DNA of 64,000 bases from Glaciimonas sp. (GCA_012927585.1 JABBOY010000029.1:1-64000), one strand, 5' to 3'; shown: positions 1-8,299, counted from the stretch's first letter. The notes: a model not told the origin generated them from the sequence alone. A program made the numbers and translations.

Positions 1-72
1 ATCAAGCGCAAGATCATCGCCTCGGGCGGATTGCTCGCAATTTTTTCGCTTGTCAGCACCGTATTATCCTGA
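1..72 (+). CDS. Possible 3' end of an upstream gene (partial)
   Basis: The first 72 bases read as an open frame from the window edge to a TGA, ending in a hydrophobic stretch GGLLAIFSLVSTVLS. It would be the last 23 residues of a protein whose body lies outside the window. The hydrophobic tail could be a terminal membrane segment. With so little sequence, the frame could also be open by chance, and no family can be named. Confidence 0.25.
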   Translation: MKRKIIASGGLLAIFSLVSTVLS

Positions 73-259
73 CGTGCCATGAGCCCGGAAGATACCGTCT
101 GGGCGCCATTGGCAGCCGGCGAGTTGGGACGCAGGTTGTGCCGTCATGTCACGACTTTGAACTGGAATTCACGATGATCCGCATTCCTCCGGCGCATCTG
201 AATGCGTTCTGGATCAAGACTTTGCCGCCGCCTCCAACGATTATCATATACATCAGCAT

Positions 260-317
260 GTATTTTACAAATACCATTATTAATAATGCGGTAAGTGTAT
301 GCTTTTTCAACATACTC
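260..317 (+). repeat. Dispersed intergenic element, copy 1
   Basis: GTATT starts at 260, ATGCG at 286 (26 nt later) and CATACTC at 311 (25 nt later). The same spacing recurs in copies at 3630, 11897, 36806 and 54683. The copy lies upstream of modA. Similarity extends somewhat on both sides (from about 243 to 330). Function unknown. Confidence 0.75.
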
Positions 318-410
318 CTTATGTTTAAATTTTTTGAACGCACCTCAAGACGTGTTTCTGTTGTGCGTTTCTTGATGCGCATTAGTCTTTTCGGAGTTCG
401 GTTTTGATAG

Positions 411-434
411 CGTAATATATTGTTGTATATTACG
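411..434. promoter_or_regulatory. ModE operator upstream of modA
   Basis: A perfect inverted repeat with arms CGTAATATA and TATATTACG around a 6-nt spacer lies 32 bases before the modA start. Arm sequence and spacing match the known type of ModE-molybdate operator in proteobacteria. A modE gene closes the same operon, so autoregulated repression by molybdate-loaded ModE is the natural reading. Confidence 0.85.
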
Positions 435-465
435 ATTTTTATCAAAGCACTCTTGAGGCATAAAA

Positions 466-1224
466 ATGCAATCCACGCTTTTGAAACGGCTCCTGGCGGT
501 CGCCACCCTCGCTGCCGTAACAGGCTCCGCCTTTGCCGGTGATCTCACGGTATCTGCTGCGTCCAGTCTGACCAATGCTTTCAAGGAAATCGCACAAGGC
601 TATCAGGCGCAATACCCTGACGCAAAAGTTGCGTTGAACTTCGGTGCTTCCGGGTCACTTTTGCAGCAACTGGCAAAAGGTGCTCCCGTCAATGTCTTCG
701 CCTCCGCTGACCAGGAAACGATGGATATTGCCGAAAAACAAGGCTTGGTTGCGGCTGGCGACCGGCATAATTTTGTGCGCAATACCCTTGTCTTGATTCA
801 ACCCGCCGACAGCAAGCTGGCGATCAAGCGGCTGGAGGATTTAGGCCAGCCCGGCATCAAACGTGTCGCCATTGGCAACCCGGCCAGCGTCCCGGTCGGG
901 CGTTATGCCAAACACGCACTGGAAGCGGCCAAGCTGTGGTCGATGGTGCAAGCCAAGGCCATCAACACGCAAAACGTGCGGCAGTCGCTGGACTACGTAG
1001 CTCGTGGTGAAGTCGATGCAGGGTTCGTGTACGCCACAGATGCTGCGATCATGAATGACAAAGTCAAGGTAACGCTGGAAGTCCCGCTGGATATCGCCAT
1101 CAGCTATCCGATTGCAAAAACCGCCGGTAGCGCCAATGGCGAGGAAGCCAAGCGTTTTGTCGACTACATTATGTCGCCTGCCGGACAGGCGATTTTGCAC
1201 AAATACGGCTTCAGCAAACCCTGA
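466..1224 (+). CDS. modA: Molybdate ABC transporter periplasmic binding protein
   Basis: ModA binds molybdate (and usually tungstate) in the periplasm and delivers it to the ModBC transporter. The 252-residue protein starts with a Sec signal peptide that probably ends at SAFA, followed by the family opening LTVSAASSLTNAFKEIA. The motif GASGSLLQQLAKGAPVNVFA matches the oxyanion-binding region of ModA. Length is normal. It is the first gene of modABC-modE, 32 bases after a ModE-type palindrome, so it is probably repressed when molybdate is plentiful. Confidence 0.95.
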   Translation: MQSTLLKRLLAVATLAAVTGSAFAGDLTVSAASSLTNAFKEIAQGYQAQYPDAKVALNFGASGSLLQQLAKGAPVNVFASADQETMDIAEKQGLVAAGDRHNFVRNTLVLIQPADSKLAIKRLEDLGQPGIKRVAIGNPASVPVGRYAKHALEAAKLWSMVQAKAINTQNVRQSLDYVARGEVDAGFVYATDAAIMNDKVKVTLEVPLDIAISYPIAKTAGSANGEEAKRFVDYIMSPAGQAILHKYGFSKP

Positions 1225-1254
1225 CAACACCAGCCAATAGCGCATATATTCGAT

Positions 1255-1926
1255 ATGGATTCGGCATGGACGGCACTCACCATCTCGTTGAAAGTCGCGG
1301 GCTGTGCCACGGCGATCAACCTCGTCTTTGGCATTGCGGCGGGCTATGCGCTGGCGCGGCTGCGTTTCCCTGGCCGCGACTTGCTGGACACGCTGCTAAC
1401 GCTGCCGATGGTGATGCCGCCCACCGTGCTGGGCTATTACCTGTTGGTGCTGATGGGACGTCGCAGCTGGTTTGGCGCATGGCTGTTTGATAATTTCGGC
1501 ATCAATTTAATTTTTACTTGGCAGGCTGCGGTGATCGCTGCCGCCATCGTGGCCTTCCCGCTGGTTTTCAAACCGGCGCGTGCCGCCTTCGAAGCGGTCG
1601 ACGGCCAATTGGAGCAAGCGGCCCGGGTGCTGGGTATCGGCGAAATCGGCATTTTTTTTCGGGTCACGCTGCCGTTGGCCTGGCGCGGTATTCTGGCCGG
1701 CGTGTTGCTGGCCTTTGCGCGCGCGCTGGGCGAGTTCGGCGCCACGCTGATGGTGGCCGGCAGCATTCCCGGCAAAACACAAACCTTGTCGATTGCGGTC
1801 TACGAAGCGGTGCAGGCAGGGCAGGACGGCGTGGCCAATACACTGGTGTTGATCACTTCCGCAGTCTGTGTGGTGGTGCTGCTGGCGGCAGGCCGACTGG
1901 CTCCCGGCCGGATCGTCAATCGATAG
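1255..1926 (+). CDS. modB: Molybdate ABC transporter permease
   Basis: ModB forms the inner-membrane channel of the molybdate importer. The 223-residue protein is hydrophobic, with about five membrane segments. It carries the ABC-importer EAA loop around residues 112-140 (QAARVLGIGEIGIFFRVTLP) and the GEFGATLMVAG segment typical of ModB. It begins 30 bases after modA and ends 12 bases before modC, so the genes are almost certainly co-transcribed. Length is normal for the family. Confidence 0.95.
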   Translation: MDSAWTALTISLKVAGCATAINLVFGIAAGYALARLRFPGRDLLDTLLTLPMVMPPTVLGYYLLVLMGRRSWFGAWLFDNFGINLIFTWQAAVIAAAIVAFPLVFKPARAAFEAVDGQLEQAARVLGIGEIGIFFRVTLPLAWRGILAGVLLAFARALGEFGATLMVAGSIPGKTQTLSIAVYEAVQAGQDGVANTLVLITSAVCVVVLLAAGRLAPGRIVNR

Positions 1927-1938
1927 TGGGCGTAGCGT

Positions 1939-2649
1939 ATGCAATTTGACATCAATATCCGTAAGACACTGCGCTCCGGCAAGCGCACTTTCCACCTGAA
2001 CGTGCAGCTGCGCTCGGACAGTCAGCGCATCGTCATCATCGGGCCGTCAGGTGCGGGCAAGAGCCTGACGCTGAAGGCGATTGCCGGTTTGATGGCGCCC
2101 GACAGCGGCCATATCCGCTTGGGCGAAAGCACATTGTTCGATGCGCAGGCGGGCATCAACCTGGCCCCGCAGGCGCGCAATGTGGCGTACTTGTTTCAGG
2201 ACTATGCGCTGTTCCCGCATCTGACCGTGCGCCAGAATGTCGGCTTCGGCCTGGCGCGCGGCTGGCGCAATCCATGCAGCAGCGATCGGCACGCGGCGGT
2301 CGATTACTGGCTGGATGCTTTTCATCTGCGTCATGTGGCCCAGCAATTTCCCGACGAACTTTCCGGTGGCCAGCGTCAGCGCGCCGCCCTGGCGCGCGCC
2401 TTGGTGACGCGACCGCAAGCGCTGCTGCTGGACGAGCCGTTTGCTGCGCTCGATCCGGCGTTGCGGGTATGCATGCGCAGTGAACTGGATGCACTGCAGC
2501 GGCATTTGCAGGTTCCGATGATCCTGATTACCCATAATCAGGAGGATGCGCGGTTGTTTGGCGAGCAAGTTCTGGAACTACGTGAAGGTCAAATCGATGC
2601 CGGCAATGCCAGTGATGTTTCACTGGAAATTGCGGATTTTGCGAGCTGA
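1939..2649 (+). CDS. modC: Molybdate ABC transporter ATPase, short form without C-terminal TOBE domain
   Basis: This ATPase powers molybdate import through ModB. Visible motifs are the Walker A GPSGAGKSLTLKAIAG, the signature LSGGQRQRAALARAL and the Walker B/D-loop LLLDEPFAALD, with a switch histidine in LITHNQED. At 236 residues it is about 115 shorter than well-studied ModC proteins, which end in a molybdate-binding TOBE (mop) domain. Here the protein stops shortly after the nucleotide-binding domain. No frameshift is obvious, because the next bases do not continue a TOBE-like frame. Position between modB and modE supports the assignment. Confidence 0.9.
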   Translation: MQFDINIRKTLRSGKRTFHLNVQLRSDSQRIVIIGPSGAGKSLTLKAIAGLMAPDSGHIRLGESTLFDAQAGINLAPQARNVAYLFQDYALFPHLTVRQNVGFGLARGWRNPCSSDRHAAVDYWLDAFHLRHVAQQFPDELSGGQRQRAALARALVTRPQALLLDEPFAALDPALRVCMRSELDALQRHLQVPMILITHNQEDARLFGEQVLELREGQIDAGNASDVSLEIADFAS

Positions 2650-2733
2650 ATTTTTTGCGCACTGTTCTCACTGTTATATGCGGCTTGCCAGCGCAACGTA
2701 AAGAATCTCAAATAGATAAGGCAGGCAAAGCAC

Positions 2734-3552
2734 ATGGAAACCAAAGATAAGCCCATAGAATTACGCGGTTCAGTATGGATGATGGTGGGCGGCGAGAATT
2801 TCGGCGGTCCGGGGCGCGTCGCACTGCTGGCCAGGATCGCCGAATGCGGCTCCATCACTCAGGCTGCCAAGGCGATCAAGATGAGCTACAAAGCCGCTTG
2901 GGATGCCATTGATAGCATGAACAATCTGGCCGGCGAACCTCTGGTGGAAAGACTGACCGGCGGCAAGGGCGGCGGCGGCACTCGCCTGACCCGACGTGGC
3001 GCGCAATTGGTGGCTAATTTTAGAATCATCGAGCGCGAGCACCGCCGTTTTGTCGATCAACTCAGCCAGCAAGCGCAAGCGGAGGGGATCGCAGACGATT
3101 TTTTACTCATCAGGAAAATGAATATGAAAACCAGTGCACGCAATCAGTTTTTAGGTAAAGTCACGCATGTCAAGCAAGGCGCGGTCAACGATGAGATCGA
3201 GCTAGAGATCGGGGCTGGACAGAAGATCGTCGCCATCGTCACGCAGGAGAGTACCAGGGGACTTGGCTTGTGCTGCGGGGCGGAGGCGTTCGCACTGATC
3301 AAGGCCTCTTCGATCATTTTGGTGACGGAAGATGCAGACGCGAAGTTTTCCGCCCGCAATTGTATGAGCGGTACTGTCTCCCGGCTGCAGCCGGGCGCGG
3401 TGAATACCGAAGTCGTGATTGAACTGTCGGGCGGCGGTGCGATTGCCGCCATCATCACTAACGAAAGCTGCAACACACTCGGGCTTGCCGTGGGCGTCAA
3501 AGCCAGCGCAATATTCAAGGCCTCCAGTGTGATTTTGGGTGTGCCGGCGTAA
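2734..3552 (+). CDS. modE: Molybdate-responsive transcriptional regulator ModE
   Basis: The 272-residue protein has an N-terminal winged helix-turn-helix (about residues 25-85: ALLARIAECGSITQAAKA and MSYKAAWDAIDSMN) with the Gly-rich segment GGKGGGGTRLTRRG. Two tandem mop/TOBE domains follow (about 130-195 and 205-270); each contains the pattern SARN then G.V..... GAVN.E. These bind molybdate in ModE dimers. It is encoded last in modABC-modE and is the expected reader of the palindrome at 411-434. Since ModC lacks its own TOBE domain, ModE carries the only mop domains of this operon. Confidence 0.92.
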   Translation: METKDKPIELRGSVWMMVGGENFGGPGRVALLARIAECGSITQAAKAIKMSYKAAWDAIDSMNNLAGEPLVERLTGGKGGGGTRLTRRGAQLVANFRIIEREHRRFVDQLSQQAQAEGIADDFLLIRKMNMKTSARNQFLGKVTHVKQGAVNDEIELEIGAGQKIVAIVTQESTRGLGLCCGAEAFALIKASSIILVTEDADAKFSARNCMSGTVSRLQPGAVNTEVVIELSGGGAIAAIITNESCNTLGLAVGVKASAIFKASSVILGVPA

Positions 3553-3629
3553 AGTCGCGTGACATTGCATGAATGCCGAATCGACCGCCGGCGCGACTGC
3601 AAGGCTGGCAAATTCATATACACTACCAT

Positions 3630-3687
3630 GTATTAAAAAAAATTCTAATTAAATAATGCGGAATATGCACTATTTTTTCACATACTC
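3630..3687 (+). repeat. Dispersed intergenic element, copy 2
   Basis: GTATT starts at 3630, ATGCG at 3656 and CATACTC at 3681, the same 26 + 25 spacing as copy 1. It lies 78 bases downstream of modE. The flanks are also AT-rich, with TTATTAATTT after the right motif, as in other copies. Confidence 0.75.
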
Positions 3688-3706
3688 TTATTAATTTAGA
3701 ATTTTC

Positions 3707-3748
3707 GGTAACTGTTCAGTGCGCTCCATAGTCGGCTGAATAGTTACC
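3707..3748 (+). terminator. Inverted repeat, possible modE terminator or element end
   Basis: GGTAACTGTTCAG (3707-3719) is matched by CTGAATAGTTACC (3736-3748) with one mismatch and a 16-nt loop, followed by ATTTTT. This can form a terminator hairpin for the mod operon. The arms could alternatively be a pair of short terminal inverted repeats left by a mobile element; an IS scar lies close by. Confidence 0.4.
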
Positions 3749-3940
3749 ATTTTTCGCAATCGTGCTGTCCGCACTACTGGTGCTTGCGCGGATTTTTGCG
3801 CATGGACACAGCCGCATGGTGAGATGCAACCGAAACGGCACCCCTGTCTATCATGGTTGCCCTGCTATCGCGTTTTTAGGCGCTCCAGCGCCGCGACATG
3901 GCAATCCACGGACAGACAGTCAATAAGAAGGAAATTAGAC

Positions 3941-4177
3941 ATCAAGCCATCTGTGGCACTTCAATTAAAGCGTGGTGTAGTACGCGAAGCAGTAGGCCGC
4001 TTCCGCACCGTCAACCTTCGCGTGTTCGGTTCTGTCCTGCATGGTGAAGACCAAGAGGGCAGCGATCTTGATTTGCTGGTGGACACCTTGCCAGGTGCAA
4101 CCCTGTTTGATCTCGGTGGCCTGCAAGTCGAACTGGAAGAATTGCTCGGCGTCTCTGTTGATCAAAAAACTGGCTAG
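3941..4177 (+). pseudogene. Broken MntA-type nucleotidyltransferase (antitoxin-like) gene
   Basis: The frame encodes the minimal nucleotidyltransferase core: LRVFGSVLHGEDQEGSDLDL contains the GS and DxD catalytic motifs of MntA-type antitoxins, which AMPylate HepT toxins. A ribosome site (AAGAAGG) precedes ATC at 3941, where the family usually has ATG, suggesting a lost start. The similarity also stops abruptly after GVSVD at a TTGAT pentamer, leaving QKTG and a stop. About 15-20 C-terminal residues and any HepT partner are missing. The open frame can be extended upstream to 3824 but without similarity. Probably non-functional. Confidence 0.6.
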
Positions 4178-4284
4178 GGTTCAAACCCCGTCTTTCAAGG
4201 CGGTGAGCGACGCAGGAGCGACTCGTTTTAGGAGGAGATAAACCCCTTCCAACAGTGTCTATTACCGGCCGTAGGCCGGTCTAA
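4166..4284. mobile_element. IS200/IS605-like end remnant between MntA-like and TnpA fragments
   Basis: Right after the TTGAT where the nucleotidyltransferase homology ends, the sequence changes character. It includes an imperfect hairpin at about 4190-4206 (CCGTCTTTCAAGGCGG) and a perfect hairpin at 4264-4280 (ACCGGCC-GTA-GGCCGGT). Subterminal hairpins and insertion next to a short fixed tetra- or pentamer are known for IS200/IS605 elements, and a TnpA fragment follows. The assignment is inference; no complete element remains. Confidence 0.4.
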
Positions 4285-4475
4285 CTAATTGGTATAGCCA
4301 ACCACATGCGATACCGCATGTTTCGGTGGAATGCCGATGCAAATATGCCCGTGATCCGACATCAAATGCCCTTCTACAATCCGGCATTCCTTTTGTTGCG
4401 CCAACTCGCGCAATATCTCGTCAAGACCACATTTACGTTTCGCTACGCGCAACAACGCCTCTTTAACAAGATAGC
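4285..4475 (-). pseudogene. IS200/IS605-family TnpA transposase fragment
   Basis: On the minus strand this reads LRELAQQKECRIVEGHLMSD, then HGHICIGIPPKHAVSHVVGY, then a stop. It resembles the central part of IS200/IS605 Y1 transposases, including the HUH-type His-x-His pair (DHGHI) and the segment IPPK.AVS.VVGY. The N-terminal strand and the C-terminal catalytic Tyr helix are both missing, so it cannot transpose. It abuts the 3' end of the outer-membrane efflux gene and follows the truncated MntA-like gene. Confidence 0.65.
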
Positions 4476-4493
4476 AAGACCTTTCGTGGAGAG

Positions 4494-6020
4494 TTAATCC
4501 AAGCTCGGTTCTGGAGCCGGGGCTTGTCCAACGAGCGCCTCTGCGTTCAGCACACCGCCTCCCATAGACTGATACAGCGCGGCGGAGTCAACTAAACGTT
4601 GCGCCTTAGCTGCGATCAAGGGGATGCCGGTTTGTTGCGCCTGCTGCTGCGCGGTGAGTAGTTGCAAATAGCTGGCAGCTCCCAATGCATATTGGCGCTG
4701 TATGGATTTCAGAGATGCCTGCGCCGATGCATCGGCTGCAGCTTGCGCAGCCAGGGTCTGGGCGTCGTTGTCAAGGGCACGTAGCACGTCGGCGACGTTG
4801 CGTAGAGCTTCCAGCACCGTCTGCTGGTATTTGGCCGCAGCAGCGTCGAACGCAGCCAGCGCCGCCCGTTTCTCGGCCGGCAGCCCGGGGTTGAACAAGG
4901 GCTGGGTCAGTTGGCCGACGAGTCCCCAAGCCAGTGAACCGCTGCCGAACAGGCTGGCGGTGGTGAGCGCCTGCGAGCCCAAATTAGCACTGAGCGCAAC
5001 CTGTGGGTAAAGTCTGGACACCGCCACGCCGTATTCGGCATTGGCGGCATGCAATAACGCTTCAGCCGCCTGAATGTCAGGGCGCTGGCGCACCAGTTCG
5101 GACGGCACCAACAGCGGCAGATCGGTCGGTAGAGTGAAATCGTCCAGAATGAAGGACGGCGGGGGCCCTGCTCCGGGCGCATGACCGGCCAGCACTGCCA
5201 GCAGGTGGTGGGTCTGTTCCAGCTTATTGCGCAGTGGCGGGATGCTGGCGCGGGTCTGCTCGACCTGAGTTTGCAACGCCAGCAAGTCATCCTGCGAGGC
5301 CTGACCCAGCGCCAGGCGCTGGTGTGTGATTTCCAGTTGGGTTTCCTGCGCCAGGAGAATAGCTTGCGTGGCCGCCACCTGACTTGCCAGTTGAGCCTGG
5401 GTGATGGCGGTGGTGGCGATATTGGCCGCCAGGGTCAGACCTGCCCCTTCGAGCTGAAAGCGTTGATAGTCGACCTGTGCCGCCAGGGCTTCCAGCGCGC
5501 GTCGGTTGCCGCCAGCCAGATCGAGGTTGTAATGCACGCCAACCGAGGCGTTGTAGAGGTTGAACACGCGGGCGTCGCCGGTTTGGCCCAATGCCGCGGA
5601 ATTAGAATGCTGACGCTGCCCACTCAGGTTGGCATCGACCTGGGGATACAAGCTGGAGCCGGCTTGCGCCGCGTAGCCCTCTTGCGCCTGACGTAGGGTG
5701 GCCTGTGCCGCTGCCAGCGTGGGACTGGCTTGCAGAGCCTGATCGATCAAACGGGTGAGCTTGTCGGAGCGGAGCTCTTTCCACCATTCGACTGGCACCG
5801 GCGCTGAAACGAGCTGCTGCGGGTTTCCATGTAGCCCCGGGCTGGCAACTGTCACGCCAGGCAGCGCAGCGCTCGTATAACCCGTCACGACAGGTGGCAC
5901 AGGGCGTTTGAAATCCGGCCCCGCCGCGCATCCCGCCAACACGGCGACTAGGACTAAAGCGGTCAATAAAAATATGTGTGCCGATAACGGCAACTTGCGG
6001 CTGTGATTTTGACTGTTCAT
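4494..6020 (-). CDS. Outer-membrane efflux lipoprotein, NodT/OprM family
   Basis: This TolC-like outer-membrane channel would complete an efflux system with the adaptor, permease and ATPase encoded upstream on the same strand. The start at 6020 is chosen because AAGGA precedes it and a lipoprotein signal follows (LVAVLAGC). The 508 residues contain two OEP repeats with long Ala/Gln-rich coiled-coil helices and the family motif VPSELVRQRPDIQAAEALL. A 364-base gap separates it from the ATPase gene, so it may have its own promoter. Substrate unknown. Confidence 0.9.
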   Translation of the reverse strand: MNSQNHSRKLPLSAHIFLLTALVLVAVLAGCAAGPDFKRPVPPVVTGYTSAALPGVTVASPGLHGNPQQLVSAPVPVEWWKELRSDKLTRLIDQALQASPTLAAAQATLRQAQEGYAAQAGSSLYPQVDANLSGQRQHSNSAALGQTGDARVFNLYNASVGVHYNLDLAGGNRRALEALAAQVDYQRFQLEGAGLTLAANIATTAITQAQLASQVAATQAILLAQETQLEITHQRLALGQASQDDLLALQTQVEQTRASIPPLRNKLEQTHHLLAVLAGHAPGAGPPPSFILDDFTLPTDLPLLVPSELVRQRPDIQAAEALLHAANAEYGVAVSRLYPQVALSANLGSQALTTASLFGSGSLAWGLVGQLTQPLFNPGLPAEKRAALAAFDAAAAKYQQTVLEALRNVADVLRALDNDAQTLAAQAAADASAQASLKSIQRQYALGAASYLQLLTAQQQAQQTGIPLIAAKAQRLVDSAALYQSMGGGVLNAEALVGQAPAPEPSLD

Positions 6021-6384
6021 GATTACTTCCTTTGTGTGTCTAAACGGTGAATGGAGGCGGGCCAAGGTGCGCAATGCGTTTTTAGAACTCACCACTCAGA
6101 GCGACAGAGCTACAAGCCTGGTTTGGCCCCTGTTCTTCGAATTCCCGTGAACGGCACACCCGCATCACGGCCAATTTGACGCCGTGTCCTGCCACCAGGC
6201 CATGCGCACTGACTCCGATAGCAGCCTGGGCAACCCATGGCAAATGCCGCAGAGGCATCGCTTGAGCCGGGGTGGATGGAGGCGGCAGGTGGCGGATGGT
6301 TTTCGGCGCCTGGCCACGGTCGAGCGAGTGAGGCTACTGCACCAATATCCAGCGCCATCGTCGAATTAGGCATGCGTTTCTTTC
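6021..6384. other. Gap between ATPase and outer-membrane factor, possible small coupled ORF
   Basis: A 92-codon minus-strand frame (6388-6110) begins with a GTG that overlaps the ATPase stop codon (GTGA), which could allow coupled translation. Its product has no recognisable domain. It is rich in Pro, Gly and Ala, and a second frame over the same DNA looks equally protein-like in its last 60 codons (GHGVKLAVMRV). This may be the remains of an eroded gene. I do not call it. Confidence 0.3.
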
Positions 6385-7095
6385 TCACTTGAGCTGCCGC
6401 CCCTCGCCGGCTTCTTCATAAGTGACGCCGTCGCGAATTTGGTAAATGCGTTTGAAGGTCGGGATGATCTTTTCGTCGTGGGTGACGACGATGATGGCGG
6501 TTTCATATTGACTGGCCATTTGCTCCAGAATATGAATTACCGCCAGTGCGCGCACGCTGTCAAGCGCTGCAGTGGGTTCATCGGCGAGAATGACCGGCGG
6601 GCGATTGACCAAGCCCCGGGCGATTGCCACGCGTTGCTGTTCTCCGCCTGAGAGCTGTGATGGCATGGCCTTGGCGCGATTCTCCACATCAAGCGCCTTG
6701 AACAATTCCAGTGCCCGCTTGCGTGCTTCGCCGTTAGGCACTCCGGCCAGCATGGGCAGCAGGGCGACGTTGTCGGTGACATCCAGAAACGGGATCAGAT
6801 ACGGTGCCTGGAACACAAAACCGATCTTATCGCGGCGCAGCGCGCGCAGATCCTTGATCTTCCAGCCGTTGTCGTAGATCACTTCGTCGCCCAGTGCCAT
6901 CAGACCGGCACTGGGCTCGATCACCGCGCCCAGGCACTTGAGCAGGGTGCTCTTGCCCGAGCCCGAGGGGCCGATCAGTCCAACCACCTCGCCCGGTGCC
7001 ACTTGCAGGTCCACGCCCTTGAGCGCATCAACTGCGGTGTCGCCCTTGCCGTAGCGCTTTTTCAATCCTTCAATACGGATGCCTTTGCCACTCAT
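6385..7095 (-). CDS. ABC exporter ATPase, MacB/LolD/DevA type
   Basis: The 236-residue ATPase energises the FtsX-like permease encoded just upstream. It has Walker A GPSGSGKSTLLKCLG, Q-loop FVFQAPYLIPFLDV, signature LSGGEQQRVAIARGL, Walker B VILADEPTAALD and H-loop VVTHDEK. These are the usual motifs of the MacB/LolD class, which couples to extracytoplasmic adaptor systems rather than classical import. The start at 7095 lies directly after the permease stop, so the two are translationally linked. Confidence 0.92.
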   Translation of the reverse strand: MSGKGIRIEGLKKRYGKGDTAVDALKGVDLQVAPGEVVGLIGPSGSGKSTLLKCLGAVIEPSAGLMALGDEVIYDNGWKIKDLRALRRDKIGFVFQAPYLIPFLDVTDNVALLPMLAGVPNGEARKRALELFKALDVENRAKAMPSQLSGGEQQRVAIARGLVNRPPVILADEPTAALDSVRALAVIHILEQMASQYETAIIVVTHDEKIIPTFKRIYQIRDGVTYEEAGEGRQLK

Positions 7096-7096
7096 G

Positions 7097-8299
7097 TCAG
7101 CCTCCAATCGCTTCAGCCGGGTCGACCTTGAGTGCGGCACGGATGGCGATGATGCTGGCAAGCACACAGATCACCACCACGGCCAAAAAGCCCAAAGCGG
7201 TATCGCCCGGCATGAGCAATACATATTTCGGAAACAGCGGCGCAGCGAAGGTCGCGGTGATTTTACCCACCACGAAACCAATCAGACCCAGCGCGACTGC
7301 CTGCTGCATGATCATCGCGGCGATGGTGCGATTTTTTGTGCCGAGCAGCTTCAGTACCGCGATTTCGCGGATCTTGTCCATGGTCAGGGTATAAATGATG
7401 AAAGCGACGATGGTCGCGCTGACGATGGCCAGAATCACCAGGAACATGCCGATCTGCTTGGCCGCAGTCGCAATCAGTTTGCCGATGAGGATTGCCTCCA
7501 TCTGTGGCAGGGTGTAAGCGGTTAGGCGCTTCCAGCGCTGGATGGATTGAGCCACCGCGTCCGGGGCATAGCCGGGCTTGATGCGCACCAGTACCGCGTT
7601 GACATAAGGGTTGCCGCTTTGCGAGGCGATCACGGCTTCGAGCAGCCCGGGGACACCGGGACGGTTGAAGGCGGGATTTTCACCGGTGCGGCGGCGCTGT
7701 TGCAGGATCGCGTCGTTGTCCTTGAGGAACTGCGCTTCCTGCGCATCCTTGAGCGGGATGAACACCATCGGGTCGCCACCCGACGACACCATGCGCCGGG
7801 TCAGCCCCACCACTGCGTAATGATTGCGGCGGATCGTGATGCGCTCGCCCAGTTTGAAGCCGGTGGCAACGTCGGCTACGGCTTCGTAGTGACTGCGGGT
7901 AAGCTGGCGGCCGGCGACGAGATAGGGCGGCCAACCCGGCCGGCCAACCTGGCCGGGCGCGATGCCAACCACCATGGCACGCACATCGCTGTCGCCGCTG
8001 CGCACCTGCATGGTCAGATAGGACACGTTGGTGGCCTGTGCGATCCCCGGCATGGTGAGTATGCTGCGGTAAGTATCGTCGTTGAGGCTGGAAGACTCCG
8101 CATACGGACCGAGCGTATCTTTCTGCACCACCCATAAATCAGCACCGCTGTTATCGAGCAATGCCTTGGCGTCATCCACCATGCCACGGTAGACCCCGGC
8201 CATGGTCAATGTCACGCCAATCAAAAGCCCAAGACCGACACCGGTAAAGACGAACTTGCCCCAGGCGTGCAGGATGTCGCGTCCGGCCAGGCTGATCAT
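7097..8299 (-). CDS. ABC exporter permease with MacB_PCD and FtsX domains (DevC-like)
   Basis: The 400-residue membrane protein has an N-terminal transmembrane segment (about 15-37) and a large periplasmic domain (about 40-270). Three C-terminal transmembrane segments (about 285-385) form the FtsX domain, with the conserved coupling stretch DKIREIAVLKLLGTKNRTI. This is the layout of MacB-core/DevC permeases, which work mechanically with a periplasmic adaptor and an outer-membrane channel. Its ATG overlaps the adaptor stop (ATGA), and the ATPase follows immediately. Confidence 0.9.
   Translation of the reverse strand: MISLAGRDILHAWGKFVFTGVGLGLLIGVTLTMAGVYRGMVDDAKALLDNSGADLWVVQKDTLGPYAESSSLNDDTYRSILTMPGIAQATNVSYLTMQVRSGDSDVRAMVVGIAPGQVGRPGWPPYLVAGRQLTRSHYEAVADVATGFKLGERITIRRNHYAVVGLTRRMVSSGGDPMVFIPLKDAQEAQFLKDNDAILQQRRRTGENPAFNRPGVPGLLEAVIASQSGNPYVNAVLVRIKPGYAPDAVAQSIQRWKRLTAYTLPQMEAILIGKLIATAAKQIGMFLVILAIVSATIVAFIIYTLTMDKIREIAVLKLLGTKNRTIAAMIMQQAVALGLIGFVVGKITATFAAPLFPKYVLLMPGDTALGFLAVVVICVLASIIAIRAALKVDPAEAIGG

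Larger units (their letters stand above)
73..465. other. Intergenic region upstream of modA
   Basis: No convincing gene is seen in these roughly 390 bases; the short frames on both strands have no recognisable domain. The region holds one copy of the dispersed AT-rich element (260-317) and the ModE operator (411-434). It should also carry the modA promoter, which cannot be placed precisely by eye. Confidence 0.5.
3553..3940. other. Intergenic region after modE
   Basis: This stretch contains one copy of the dispersed element (3630-3687), an imperfect inverted repeat (3707-3748) and a small GC hairpin at 3880-3893. The nominal open frame from 3824 is not similar to any protein in its first 39 codons. 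I see no gene here. Confidence 0.5.

Noticed and set aside
138-445. Open frames of about 90 codons on both strands before modA
   Set aside because: They overlap each other, the dispersed element and the ModE operator. No similarity or ribosome site.
841-1245. Long antisense frames over modA and other genes (for example within priA, hemE, putA, gcvP)
   Set aside because: They are mirror frames of high-GC coding sequence without recognisable domains.
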